Part shown: positions 43,230 through 51,407 of the stretch, one piece after another
Layout: each line of letters begins with the position of its first letter
Numbering within the stretch: the first letter of the stretch is position 1
Source of the DNA: Lutispora sp041687175
GTDB lineage: Bacteria > Bacillota > Clostridia > Lutisporales > Lutisporaceae
DNA length: 64,000 nucleotides
Direction of reading: 5' to 3'
NCBI RefSeq assembly: GCF_041687175.1
Contig: NZ_JAWLCK010000001.1
Coordinates: 45,040 to 109,039 of the forward strand
Position numbers and translations under genes: made by a program
Notes under the pieces: model-generated
The model's database searches: none
What the model was told of the DNA's origin: nothing
The model's input: the letters and a program-made list of their open reading frames with translations, nothing else

Positions 43230-44417
43230 ATGAGTAGAAAAAATATTCCTGTATACACTAATGCTTTAATATTTGTTTTCATTGTATCCAGTATAATCAT
43301 ATTTCCCGAAGAAACATTTAAGGCCTCATTAGAAGGCCTAAATCTATGGTTTAATGTGGTATGTCCTGCCCTATTGCCATTTTTTATATGTGCAGAAATA
43401 TTAATCGGATTAGGTGTTGTTAGTTTTCTAGGGAGCATATTCAGACCTCTAATGAGTATTATATTCAATATCCCCGGTGAAGGTGCCTTTGCATTTGTAA
43501 TGAGTATAGCTTCTGGGTATCCTGTTGGTGCAAAAATCATTGCCAGCTTCAGAAGCAATAATCAATGTACCAAAGTTGAAGCTCAAAGAATGATAAGCCT
43601 CTGCAGTACCTCCGGCCCCCTATTTATTATTGGAGCTGTATCAGTAGGCATGCTTAAAAAACCTGAAATTGCTCCTTTACTATTATTGTCCCATTATCTA
43701 TCAGCAATAAGCTGTGGTTTGATAATGAAATTTTATAAGAAAAGTGAAAAATCAAAAGTCAATACACCTATAGGTAATCCTTTCAAGGAAATGATCAAAT
43801 ATAGAGAAAAGGATAATAGAAGCATAGGGCAGTTAATGGGAGATTCTGTTAAGAACGGTATTAGTTTAGTTCTGCTAGTAGGTGGATATATAATAATATT
43901 TTCTGTAATTTCAAGAATTATAAGGGTTACTGGATTACTAACCCTTATAACTAATTTTATAAATCTTCTGCCCTTTATCAACATCAAGGATAGTCGAAAT
44001 GTTTCAATGGTTATAACGGGAATTCTCGAGGTGACCAACGGTATAAAAGAATGTGCCCCTCTTTATTTGCCTGACATAGTAAAAGCCTCAATAGTCAGCT
44101 TTTTTATAGGTTTCGGTGGTTTATCCATAAATGCTCAAGTATCAGGTATAATTCAAAACACTGATATAAGCTTCTTCATATACTTTATGATGAAAATACT
44201 CCAAGGTGCCTTTGCTTCGCTATACACATTGCTCTTAAGCAAAATAGCCAATCTTCCTGTGTTCAATACATATTCTCTATACCCAAGTTATGACCCATTA
44301 TCCTGGCACGGAACAATAGCTCTGTCAGTAAAGTTTTTAGCCACATATTTATTGTTTTTGTTTTTATTATCCATCTTAGTATACATAGCTACATCTATAA
44401 AAGCCATAAAAAAATAA
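43230..44417 (+). CDS. ylbJ: Sporulation integral membrane protein YlbJ
   Basis: 395 residues with about eight hydrophobic segments and paired conserved loops SGYPVGAKIIASF and FIGFGGLSINAQVSG, typical of the nucleoside-recognition-domain family to which YlbJ belongs. In Bacillus it is made in the mother cell under SigE and is needed for heat-resistant spores. I see only a weak SigE-like match in the 100-base divergent region upstream. AGGTGATG precedes the ATG. Ends in a bidirectional terminator. Confidence 0.92.
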   Translation: MSRKNIPVYTNALIFVFIVSSIIIFPEETFKASLEGLNLWFNVVCPALLPFFICAEILIGLGVVSFLGSIFRPLMSIIFNIPGEGAFAFVMSIASGYPVGAKIIASFRSNNQCTKVEAQRMISLCSTSGPLFIIGAVSVGMLKKPEIAPLLLLSHYLSAISCGLIMKFYKKSEKSKVNTPIGNPFKEMIKYREKDNRSIGQLMGDSVKNGISLVLLVGGYIIIFSVISRIIRVTGLLTLITNFINLLPFINIKDSRNVSMVITGILEVTNGIKECAPLYLPDIVKASIVSFFIGFGGLSINAQVSGIIQNTDISFFIYFMMKILQGAFASLYTLLLSKIANLPVFNTYSLYPSYDPLSWHGTIALSVKFLATYLLFLFLLSILVYIATSIKAIKK

Positions 44418-44435
44418 GCTGGTACCAGCTTATTT
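44412..44435. terminator. Bidirectional terminator between ylbJ and the coaD unit
   Basis: AAATAAGCTGGT / ACCAGCTTATTT is a perfect 12-bp palindrome, with TTTTT following on the plus strand and a run of seven T on the minus strand. The ylbJ TAA lies within it. It serves both convergent units. Confidence 0.9.
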
Positions 44436-44438
44436 TTC

Positions 44439-44975
44439 CTAACTTTTATAGTTTTTTAACTCTTCCCTATTGGAATTAATTATAGCTAAGACCTTTTCAA
44501 CCCTTGCTGATAATTCTACTAGTATATCATCCGCATAGGCTCTCGCACCTAGTCTTATTTTCTTCGCATCTTGCTGGGCAGCACTAATAATATCCTTAGC
44601 CTGCTCATTTGCTCTCTTTGTTACTTCGCTTTCATCTATCATACTCTTTATTCTTCTATCAGCCTCTTGCCTCAATATCTCGGATTCTTTTTCTGCTTCA
44701 GCAAGTATTCTTTGTCTTTCTTCCTTTATCTTTTGAAGCCTTTCATCGCATTCCTTTCTGATGCTTTCTGCTTCTTTTTTTGCTTCAATAAGTATTTTTT
44801 GTCTTTCCTCTTTAATCCACTGGGCTTGCTTCAGCTCATCCGGAAGCTTTATTCTTATATCTTTAATTATATCCAACAATTCCTCTTTGTTTACTACAGC
44901 CTTTGAAGATAACGGCAAATTAGACGCTTTTTCTATAATATCCTCTAAAGCATCCAATAAAAGCAAAACCTCCAT
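44439..44975 (-). CDS. Coiled-coil protein of unknown function downstream of coaD
   Basis: 178 residues, no signal peptide. After a 50-residue start there is a long charged helix containing a 29-residue tandem duplication: KEERQKILIEAKKEAES... then KEERQRILAEAEKESEI... (about 53-110). A C-terminal helical part (AKDIISAAQQDAKKIRLGARAYADDILVEL) resembles DivIVA- or ATP-synthase-subunit-b/E-like helices, without enough to assign it. Clostridia often carry such a gene after coaD. It starts 15 bases past coaD and ends at a bidirectional terminator. Confidence 0.8.
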   Translation of the reverse strand: MEVLLLLDALEDIIEKASNLPLSSKAVVNKEELLDIIKDIRIKLPDELKQAQWIKEERQKILIEAKKEAESIRKECDERLQKIKEERQRILAEAEKESEILRQEADRRIKSMIDESEVTKRANEQAKDIISAAQQDAKKIRLGARAYADDILVELSARVEKVLAIINSNREELKNYKS

Positions 44976-44990
44976 AATACAACCCCCTGA

Positions 44991-45464
44991 TTAGATTTTT
45001 CTATACAATTCCTTTTCAACAACTTCGGGTATCAAACCTTTCACACAGCCACCAAATTTAGCAACTTCTTTAATCAGACTCGAACTTAAGTAAGAATATT
45101 TATTGCTCGTCATCATAAAAATCGTCTCGATTTCAGGATTTAGTTTTCTATTCATTAAAGCCATTTGAAATTCATACTCAAAATCCGATACAGCCCTTAA
45201 TCCTTTTATTATGGTATGAGCATTCTTTTCCTTCATGAATTCAATTAATAAACCATCAAAGGAGGCCACTTCTATATTATTAATGCCTTTACAGCTTTCT
45301 TTTAAAAATTCCAATCTTTTTTCTACGGTAAACATGGGTGATTTGTTGTTATTGATTAATACTGCTACTATAAGCTTATCAAACAGTTTTGAGGCTCTTT
45401 CAATTATATCCAAGTGTCCGTTTGTAACAGGGTCAAAACTACCAGGATATACTCCTATTCTCAT
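44991..45464 (-). CDS. coaD: Phosphopantetheine adenylyltransferase
   Basis: 157 residues. Penultimate step of coenzyme A synthesis. The motif GVYPGSFDPVTNGHLDIIERA (HxGH type) is at the N-terminus, followed by IIKGLRAVSDFEYEFQMALMNR and YSYLSSSLIKEVAKFGG. 18 bases after rsmD, the usual rsmD-coaD pair. Confidence 0.98.
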   Translation of the reverse strand: MRIGVYPGSFDPVTNGHLDIIERASKLFDKLIVAVLINNNKSPMFTVEKRLEFLKESCKGINNIEVASFDGLLIEFMKEKNAHTIIKGLRAVSDFEYEFQMALMNRKLNPEIETIFMMTSNKYSYLSSSLIKEVAKFGGCVKGLIPEVVEKELYRKI

Positions 45465-45482
45465 TTTATTTATCTCTCCATT

Positions 45483-46037
45483 CTACTTTTTAATCCTATA
45501 TAGCGATAGACGAATATTACCATATTTTTTTTCTTTTATTTTCTCTAATAACTCTATTGTATCAGGCATTAAATTCTTAGCCTCATGCTCAATTATGATA
45601 ATTCCATCCTTTGCTAATATTTTTTTCTTTTGAATTTTCCTTGCTGCTTCTATTTCTATACCCATCTTATATGGAGGATCTATAAAAACAATATCAAACT
45701 CTTTACCTTGGTTAGACAGCCTGTCAATGGCTATAGAATAATCGTTATGTATTACCTCAGTTTCATTTATGATTTTAGTTATCTCCAGATTCTTTTTTAA
45801 GACTCTAATGCTCTCCATTGCTGAGTCAACAAATACTACTTCTTTGGCGCCTCTGCTATAAGCTTCTATGCCCACACCCCCACTTCCGGCAAATAAATCC
45901 AAAAATCTGGAATCAACCACCATATTACCTAGGATGCTAAATAAAGCTTCCCTTACCATATCTGAGGTAGGCCTGATGAGTTTGGTATCTATACTTTGAA
46001 GCTTCCTTCCTTTTAGCTCTCCAGCTATTATTCTCAA
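45483..46037 (-). CDS. rsmD: 16S rRNA (guanine966-N2)-methyltransferase RsmD
   Basis: 184 residues. N-terminus MRIIAGELKGRKLQ, SAM motif FLDLFAGSGGVGIEAYSRGA (about 43-62) and catalytic DIVFIDPPYKMGIE (DPPY). The start is TTG at 46037, with AGGAGG ahead; the nearby ATG is in another frame. It has its own good SigA promoter and heads an rsmD-coaD-coiled-coil unit. Confidence 0.95.
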   Translation of the reverse strand: MRIIAGELKGRKLQSIDTKLIRPTSDMVREALFSILGNMVVDSRFLDLFAGSGGVGIEAYSRGAKEVVFVDSAMESIRVLKKNLEITKIINETEVIHNDYSIAIDRLSNQGKEFDIVFIDPPYKMGIEIEAARKIQKKKILAKDGIIIIEHEAKNLMPDTIELLEKIKEKKYGNIRLSLYRIKK

Positions 46038-46067
46038 TGAGCATCCTCCTAACTCGACTACAATTAT

Positions 46068-46096
46068 ATTTTACCATAAAGCCTATTTTTAGACAA
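46068..46096 (-). promoter_or_regulatory. SigA promoter for rsmD-coaD
   Basis: TTGTCT (46091-46096), 17 bases, TAAAAT (46068-46073) on the minus strand, with TG one base before the -10. Start near 46061, 24 bases before rsmD. Confidence 0.6.
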
Positions 46097-46211
46097 AATA
46101 TGATTTTTATTAAGTGAATAAAAAACACTTAATTGCAGAATCTATTATCAGGGATATTAGTAAAACACTATATTTCCCCATAGAGCTCTTCCTTCAATTT
46201 CTCCTCTCCCT

Positions 46212-46235
46212 ATACTGGTGATTTATCACCAGTAT
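46212..46235 (-). terminator. Hairpin after recG
   Basis: ATACTGGTGAT (46212-46222) pairs with ATCACCAGTAT (46225-46235), adjoining the recG stop. On the minus strand no T-run follows (AGGGAGAGG), so termination may be weak; the plus strand does carry a T-rich tail. Confidence 0.5.
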
Positions 46236-46236
46236 T

Positions 46237-48303
46237 TTAATTTAATGCTATTTCTTCAGTTATTTTTGCAAATTCATCATCTAAATATTTGACCATCTTA
46301 TGGTAATCTTCTTCTTCAACACTTTTTTCTTTATACAAAAGTTCAATGGCTTCCTTTGATTCTTTAATAATATCGTAGTCCGTGGATAAATCCACGAGTC
46401 TGAATTCTGGCAGTCCATGCTGCTTTGTTCCCAATATTTCGCCGCTCCCTCTAGTTTCCAAATCCTTTTTTGCGATTAAAAAGCCATCATTGGTTTTAGT
46501 CATGAACTTTAGCCTGTCCCTTGCACTTTCACTATTAGAATCAGATATTAAAATGCAGTAGGATTGATAGCTTCCTCGTCCTACTCTTCCTCTTAATTGA
46601 TGAAGCTGAGCAAGACCAAATCTCTCAGCATTTTCAATCAACATGATCGTTGCATTAGGTACATTTATTCCAACTTCAATAACTGTTGTAGAAACTATAA
46701 TTTGAATATCACCATTCTTAAAGTCTTCCATTATCTTATCTTTCTCTTCATTTTTCATTTTCCCATAGATTAGTCCTATATTATAGTTTCTGAAGTAGCT
46801 GCTTTTTATATTTTCACAATACTCTTTGGCAGAGTTTATTTCCAGGTTTTCCGATTCTTCAACTAAAGGACAAACTATATATGCCTGTCGGCCTTCTTCA
46901 ATAAGCTTCTTTACAAAGTTATAAAGCCTTTCCCTTTTGTCTGATCCTATAAAATAGGTTTCAATCTTTTTCCTATTTGGTGGAAGTTCATCAATAATGG
47001 ATATGTCCAGATCTCCATAAAGAACCAAAGACAGGGTTCTTGGTATTGGAGTTGCACTCATAACTAACATATCTGGGTTTGAGCCTTTAGATTTTAGTAT
47101 TGCTCTTTGTCTAACACCAAATCTATGCTGCTCATCGGTAATAACCAATCCCAGATTGGGAAAATCTACTCCTTCGCTTAATAATGCGTGAGTGCCAATT
47201 ATTATATGGATATTGCCTTCTTTTATATCCTCCAAAACTTCTCTTTTATAAGATGCCTTCATGCTGCCTGTAATCAAGGCAATGTTAATATCCTCGCCAT
47301 TTAATTTTAAATATTCTCTTATAGTTTCAAAGTGCTGAGCAGCTAATATCTCTGTAGGAGCCATCATAACACCTTGATAACCGCTTTTAACACAATTCAG
47401 CAATGCAAGAAATGCTATTACTGTTTTTCCAGAACCTACATCACCTTGAATCAGTCTGTTCATGGCAACAGGCTTTCCCATATCTATAAGAACCTCTTCC
47501 AAGACTCTCTCTTGAGCACCTGTTAGATTATAGGGAAGCTTTGAGACGAAGTTCTTTACTTCGTCCATAGCTTTAAATTCTATGCCTTTTTCCTTATCAA
47601 TTGATATACCTCTCAGCTTAATAAGATAAGATTGAAGGAAAAAAACCTCCTGGAATTTCAATCTTCTTATAGCCATTTGAAGGTTTTTTTGAGTATCTGG
47701 AAAATGAATGTTCTTCAGAGAAAAATTTATTTCTGCCAGTTTAAATCTGGTTCTGAACTCAGCAGGGAAAATCTCTTCTACGGTATTATCGATATACTCT
47801 AAAGCTCCATAAACTGCTTTCCTAATCTCCTTTTGGCTTAATCCTTCAGTAAGCCCATATTCAGGCACAATTCTAAGTGTATTAATATTATTTGAAGAAA
47901 TTTTCTCGTATTCAGGAACTTCCATTGCTATAGAATTGTATATCAAGCTTGTTCTACCTGAAAAAACAATAGTATCACCAGGCTTAAACAAATTTTTAGC
48001 ATATCTATTATTATAAAAAACAACAACAATAGAGCCTGTCTCATCAGAAACCGTGAATTTGGTTATGAGTAGTCCTCTCCTGCTTCTTGATTCTGTAGCT
48101 TTTGATTCTATCCTGCCTCTAATATTGTAAAATCCGGCAGGAGTCAAATCCTTTATATTTGAGATTACACTCTTATCCTTATATCTTTTTGGAAAATAAT
48201 AAACCAAATCACCTATTGTTTTTATTCCCAGCTTTGATAATTTCTTCGCTTTGAAGCTTCCTATTCCTTTCAATACTTGAACACTTTCATCTAATCTGTT
48301 CAT
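46237..48303 (-). CDS. recG: ATP-dependent DNA helicase RecG
   Basis: 688 residues. Reverses stalled forks and branch-migrates Holliday junctions. The N-terminal wedge/OB domain (LKGIGSFKAKKLSKLGIKTIGDLVYYFPKRYKD; GRIESKA...) precedes the helicase lobes: QGDVGSGKT (Walker A), VITDEQHRFGVRQR (DEQH box), SATPIPRTLSL, STTVIEVGINVPNA and QLRGRVGRG. The ATG at 48303 begins MNRLDESVQVLKGIG. Separated from yloV by a 12-bp hairpin. Confidence 0.98.
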   Translation of the reverse strand: MNRLDESVQVLKGIGSFKAKKLSKLGIKTIGDLVYYFPKRYKDKSVISNIKDLTPAGFYNIRGRIESKATESRSRRGLLITKFTVSDETGSIVVVFYNNRYAKNLFKPGDTIVFSGRTSLIYNSIAMEVPEYEKISSNNINTLRIVPEYGLTEGLSQKEIRKAVYGALEYIDNTVEEIFPAEFRTRFKLAEINFSLKNIHFPDTQKNLQMAIRRLKFQEVFFLQSYLIKLRGISIDKEKGIEFKAMDEVKNFVSKLPYNLTGAQERVLEEVLIDMGKPVAMNRLIQGDVGSGKTVIAFLALLNCVKSGYQGVMMAPTEILAAQHFETIREYLKLNGEDINIALITGSMKASYKREVLEDIKEGNIHIIIGTHALLSEGVDFPNLGLVITDEQHRFGVRQRAILKSKGSNPDMLVMSATPIPRTLSLVLYGDLDISIIDELPPNRKKIETYFIGSDKRERLYNFVKKLIEEGRQAYIVCPLVEESENLEINSAKEYCENIKSSYFRNYNIGLIYGKMKNEEKDKIMEDFKNGDIQIIVSTTVIEVGINVPNATIMLIENAERFGLAQLHQLRGRVGRGSYQSYCILISDSNSESARDRLKFMTKTNDGFLIAKKDLETRGSGEILGTKQHGLPEFRLVDLSTDYDIIKESKEAIELLYKEKSVEEEDYHKMVKYLDDEFAKITEEIALN

Positions 48304-48336
48304 TTTTTATACCCCATTATAGATTCATTTCATGCA

Positions 48337-48369
48337 AAATGCGTAAATCTTCTCACAATTTACGCATTT
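48337..48369 (-). terminator. Hairpin between yloV and recG
   Basis: AAATGCGTAAAT (48337-48348) pairs perfectly with ATTTACGCATTT (48358-48369), loop of 9, followed on the minus strand by only a short T-run (TTTTG). Probably a weak terminator or attenuator. Confidence 0.55.
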
Positions 48370-48380
48370 AATACAATAAT

Positions 48381-50012
48381 TTATTCTACAGATAAAATGT
48401 AATAATACAATGGCTGACCCCCATAATGCACTTCTACATCGCAATCCTCATAGTTTGCTTTAAGATCTTCTTCCAGCTTTAAAGCATCATCTTCACTTAC
48501 ATCATTACCGTAATATATGGTTATTAGAGAAGAATCTTCATCTATCATTGCATTCATTACTTTATTTATTACATCTGTTATTTCTTCACCAACTGCACTT
48601 ATCTTCCCCTCAGTGATACCTAAAAAGTTTCCTTCTTCTATGTCTACTCCGTCAAAGTTAGAATCTCTTACCGCATAGGTTATAAGACCTGTCTTTACCT
48701 CTCCGATAGCTCTATTCATCTTTTTTACATTATCTTCAATAGATTTTTCGTAGTCTAGTGTCATTAAAGCGCTTATACCCTGAGGTATAGATTTTGTGGG
48801 TATAACAACAATATTCTTTTTCGACAATGATTTTGCTTGGTTTGCCGCCAGAATAATATTGCCATTATTAGGCAATATTATTATATTTTCCGCTCTTATC
48901 CTATCCACACTCTTCAAAATATCTTCAGTGCTGGGATTCATTGTTTGTCCACCTTCGATTATTTCATCCGCTCCAAGATCCTTGAAAATTCTTGAAATCC
49001 CTGAACCCATTGCTACAGCAACTACTCCATATTTTTTCATTTCCTGGTTAGCAGCTTTTTCTTCCTCACTTAACAATAATTCCTGATGCTGCTCCCTCAT
49101 ATTATCAATTTTGATTTTTGACAAATATCCAAATCGTAAAGCTTCTTCAATAACAGTTCCTGGATTATTGGTATGAATATGGACTTTTATAAGGTTTTCA
49201 TCCCCTACAACTACAATTGAATCCCCTATATCAATTATTTTCTTTTTAAATTCTTCAGGATTTAAATCCCTGCCCTTAATAAAAAACTCAGTACAGTATC
49301 CAAAAACGATGTCATCATCGTAAATGGGCTTAGAAATATCTGATTCTGTTTCTTCTAAAGGCTCTTCTGAAAGCTGTATGATTTCCCCCGTAACAAGTCG
49401 TTGGTGCATGCCTTTAAGAATAAATATTAAGCCTTTTCCTCCTGCATCAACAACTCCTGCCTGCTTTAAAATAGGAAGCATCTCAGGAGTTTTGTTCAAT
49501 GTTTCATTAGCCTTATCAATAACTTTTTCAAGGAAATTGGTTATATTTGGGGTACTCTTTGCTATTTTTATTCCAAACTCTGCACATTCTCTTATAACAG
49601 TCAATATGGTTCCTTCTGTAGGCTTCATTACGGCCTTATAAGCAGTATTGGAACCTTCCATAAGCGCATTGGCTAATGCTAATGAATCTATCTCCTTAAC
49701 ATTTTTTAATCCTTTAGCAAAGCCTCTGAATATTTGAGACAATATTACTCCTGAATTACCTCTGGCTCCCATGAGGGAACCAGTAGCAGCTGAATCTGCT
49801 ACTAAACTAACATCTAAATCTTTACATTTGTTTATTTCTTTTACCGCAGAGTTCATAGTCAAGGACATATTTGTGCCCGTATCTCCATCTGGCACTGGAA
49901 AAACATTAAGTGAATTCACTAGAGCTTTGTTATTCTCAAGGTTATTAGCACCTGATATTATCATATCCTTCAGATGCAACCCACTTATTACTTCTCTATG
50001 TAAGTCTGACAA
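48381..50012 (-). CDS. fakA: DAK-phosphatase/DegV-like protein YloV (FakA-type fatty acid kinase subunit)
   Basis: About 543 residues. The N-terminal DhaL kinase domain shows LISGANNLENNKALVNSLNVFPVPDGDTGTNM, GARGNSGVILSQIFRG and VDAGGKGLIFIL. A middle domain (YCTEFFIKG, IVVVGDENLIKVHIHTNNPG) and a C-terminal domain related to the DegV fold follow. In Staphylococcus FakA phosphorylates fatty acids bound to FakB, which feeds PlsX/PlsY; that role here is by family. The TTG at 50012 is chosen because GGAGG lies 8 bases ahead; the frame opens earlier, inside yloU. Confidence 0.9.
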   Translation of the reverse strand: MSDLHREVISGLHLKDMIISGANNLENNKALVNSLNVFPVPDGDTGTNMSLTMNSAVKEINKCKDLDVSLVADSAATGSLMGARGNSGVILSQIFRGFAKGLKNVKEIDSLALANALMEGSNTAYKAVMKPTEGTILTVIRECAEFGIKIAKSTPNITNFLEKVIDKANETLNKTPEMLPILKQAGVVDAGGKGLIFILKGMHQRLVTGEIIQLSEEPLEETESDISKPIYDDDIVFGYCTEFFIKGRDLNPEEFKKKIIDIGDSIVVVGDENLIKVHIHTNNPGTVIEEALRFGYLSKIKIDNMREQHQELLLSEEEKAANQEMKKYGVVAVAMGSGISRIFKDLGADEIIEGGQTMNPSTEDILKSVDRIRAENIIILPNNGNIILAANQAKSLSKKNIVVIPTKSIPQGISALMTLDYEKSIEDNVKKMNRAIGEVKTGLITYAVRDSNFDGVDIEEGNFLGITEGKISAVGEEITDVINKVMNAMIDEDSSLITIYYGNDVSEDDALKLEEDLKANYEDCDVEVHYGGQPLYYYILSVE

Positions 50013-50034
50013 TATTTGAACCTCCTTAAAAGAG

Positions 50035-50385
50035 CTATACTCTAACTCCTTGTACATTAATATTTACCTTTTTTACCTTCAAACCTGTTAAATTCTCCAA
50101 AGTATATTTTACTTTGCTTATAATGTTATCTGCAATAACTGATATTTTTGTACCGAATTCAACTATAATATATAAATCTATGATTATTTCCTCACCATCA
50201 GAAGACACTTTTACTCCTTTACTGAGGTTTTCTCTTTTTAATAGCTCAACTATGCCATCTTTTGCGCTTTTTGAAGCCATGCCAACAATACCATAGCATT
50301 CAGTAGTTGCTAATCCGGCTAAGGAAGCTAAAACATCATCAGATATATTAATTTCACCAAAATCTGTTCTCATCTTACCTGGCAT
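50035..50385 (-). CDS. yloU: Asp23/Gls24 family envelope stress protein YloU
   Basis: 116 residues: GEINISDDVLASLAGLATTECYGIVGMAS ... VKVSSDGEEIIIDLYIIVEFGTKISVIADNI ... LENLTGLKVKKVNINVQGVRV. Family members are abundant membrane-associated or cytosolic proteins tied to alkaline or envelope stress; exact function unknown. First in the yloU-yloV unit with a SigA promoter directly upstream; AGGAGG precedes the ATG. Confidence 0.93.
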   Translation of the reverse strand: MPGKMRTDFGEINISDDVLASLAGLATTECYGIVGMASKSAKDGIVELLKRENLSKGVKVSSDGEEIIIDLYIIVEFGTKISVIADNIISKVKYTLENLTGLKVKKVNINVQGVRV

Positions 50386-50411
50386 TATATCGCCTCCTGC
50401 TTTTTACATAT

Positions 50412-50440
50412 ATTTTATAACAACGGAGGTAATTGCGCAA
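50412..50440 (-). promoter_or_regulatory. SigA promoter for yloU-yloV
   Basis: TTGCGC (50435-50440), 17 bases, TAAAAT (50412-50417) on the minus strand; start near 50405, 20 bases before the ATG. Confidence 0.5.
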
Positions 50441-50624
50441 GACACACAACACACACCGTTTCAAATATAGAATGCATCCATACAATATTTATTATAAGTC
50501 ATATCTGTCATTTGTATATGATGAATTCCTTTTTTTCCTCATTATATTATATAATTATTTTCTTCAAGAAATAATAGTATATAAGCAACATCTGGCTTAT
50601 TAAGTAAATATTTTATTTGCATTA

Positions 50625-50654
50625 TTGCCTTTAGTGTACCATATGTGTTAAAAT
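50625..50654 (+). promoter_or_regulatory. Candidate promoter for rpmB
   Basis: TTGCCT (50625-50630), 18 bases, TAAAAT (50649-50654) with TG one base before the -10. Start near 50661, about 40 bases before the rpmB ATG. Confidence 0.45.
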
Positions 50655-50700
50655 AATAATGTTTTATATGAAGGTAATCAACCGAAGGAGGTGTGCATAT

Positions 50701-50892
50701 ATGGCAAGACATTGTGAAGTGTGCGGAAAAGGTATGATTTCAGGAAACAAAGTAAGTCACTCAATGAGGCATAGCAGGAGAGTATGGCGTCCCAATATTA
50801 GAACAGTAAGAGCTATAGTAAACGGTTCCTCAAAAAGAATCCATGTTTGTACTAGATGTTTAAGATCCGGAAAAGTAGAAAGAGCAATATAA
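50701..50892 (+). CDS. rpmB: 50S ribosomal protein L28 (zinc-binding form)
   Basis: 63 residues: ARHCEVCGKGMISGNKVSHSMRHSRRVWRPNIRTVRAIVNG then HVCTRCLRSGKVERAI. The two CxxC pairs mark the zinc form. The ATG at 50701 has AAGGAGGTG ahead; the frame is open further upstream but that is leader. One of four plus-strand genes here; in Bacillus rpmB is likewise opposite to its neighbours. Confidence 0.98.
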   Translation: MARHCEVCGKGMISGNKVSHSMRHSRRVWRPNIRTVRAIVNGSSKRIHVCTRCLRSGKVERAI

Positions 50893-50940
50893 TAGAACTA
50901 CTCTTTCTATCTAGAACTATCTAGAAAATTCAAGAAAATT

Positions 50941-50977
50941 TACTGAACCCATACTACCTTTGAGTGTTGGTTCAGTA
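50941..50977 (-). terminator. Hairpin between rpmB and the microprotein genes
   Basis: TACTGAACC (50941-50949) pairs with GGTTCAGTA (50969-50977), 19-base loop; the minus strand continues AATTTTCTTGAATTTT. A plausible but weak terminator for the minus-strand microprotein unit. Confidence 0.4.
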
Positions 50978-50986
50978 AGAATTGAG

Positions 50987-51012
50987 AGAGAGGTTTCACC
51001 AGAAACCTTTCT
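50987..51012 (+). terminator. Terminator after rpmB
   Basis: AGAGAGGTTTC / GAAACCTTTCT (11 bp with one G-U), 4-base loop, followed on the plus strand by TTAATTTTTGT. It adjoins the stop codon of the convergent 49-residue membrane-protein gene. Confidence 0.65.
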
Positions 51013-51162
51013 TTAATTTTTGTACAAATATACGCCAGCACAAATTAAAGCAATAGCTGACAACATTATCCATCCCATAAGAGGCATAGTTACTGCTAAT
51101 AAAACTCCAAGTCCAATGGAAAACACCAATAATCCTGCTACCTTTTTCTTTTTATAGCTCAA
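51013..51162 (-). CDS. 49-residue membrane microprotein
   Basis: A short gene starting with TTG at 51162 behind CAGGGGGTAT. Product: basic start SYKKKKVAG, then two hydrophobic segments (LLVFSIGLGVLLAV and MGWIMLSAIALICAGVYLY) separated by TMPL, ending K-N. A two-pass hairpin membrane protein with a basic N-terminus. It follows a similar 51-residue gene by 15 bases and is convergent with rpmB. I do not recognise a named family. Coding status is inferred from the strong ribosome site, the clean membrane pattern and the tandem partner. Confidence 0.65.
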   Translation of the reverse strand: MSYKKKKVAGLLVFSIGLGVLLAVTMPLMGWIMLSAIALICAGVYLYKN

Positions 51163-51177
51163 AACTATACCCCCTGT

Positions 51178-51333
51178 CTAACCGAACAATGAAATATAAA
51201 TTAAGTAGCAAATTGAGGCAATGAATAATGTTATTACTGTATACCAAGCCCAGGCGGGCAATACTCTTATCAATATAGTAGCTGCCAATACTATGCACAT
51301 AATCCCTGCAAACTTTCTATAGGAATACCCCAT
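51178..51333 (-). CDS. 51-residue membrane microprotein
   Basis: Begins at the ATG at 51333 (GYSYRKFAGIMCIVLAATILIRVLPAWAWYTV...), with a GGGGGGG ribosome site about 5 bases upstream. The open frame reaches back to 51411 but that part lacks a ribosome site and overlaps thiN. Two hydrophobic segments (GIMCIVLAATILIRVL; WYTVITLFIASICYLIYISLF). No family recognised. It lies between thiN and the 49-residue gene, at the place where Bacillus has spoVM; it does not resemble SpoVM. Confidence 0.7.
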   Translation of the reverse strand: MGYSYRKFAGIMCIVLAATILIRVLPAWAWYTVITLFIASICYLIYISLFG

Positions 51334-51407
51334 ATGAACCCCCCCAGCTCCAAATAAAAAAACCTCTATACTAATATATAATATTCGTATAAAGGTATTT
51401 TTGTTAA

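Larger units (their letters stand above)
50386..50700. other. Divergent intergenic region between yloU and rpmB
   Basis: 315 bases with no supported gene. It carries the yloU promoter (minus) at the left, the rpmB promoter (plus) at the right, and between them AT-rich sequence with a GT/CA-rich patch (around 50439-50455, CACACAACACACACC on the plus strand) of no evident function. Confidence 0.6.

Noticed and set aside
50439..50455. CA/GT-rich patch between yloU and rpmB
   Set aside because: Short and imperfect; no repeat unit long or regular enough for a phase-variable tract, and it is not placed in a promoter spacer.
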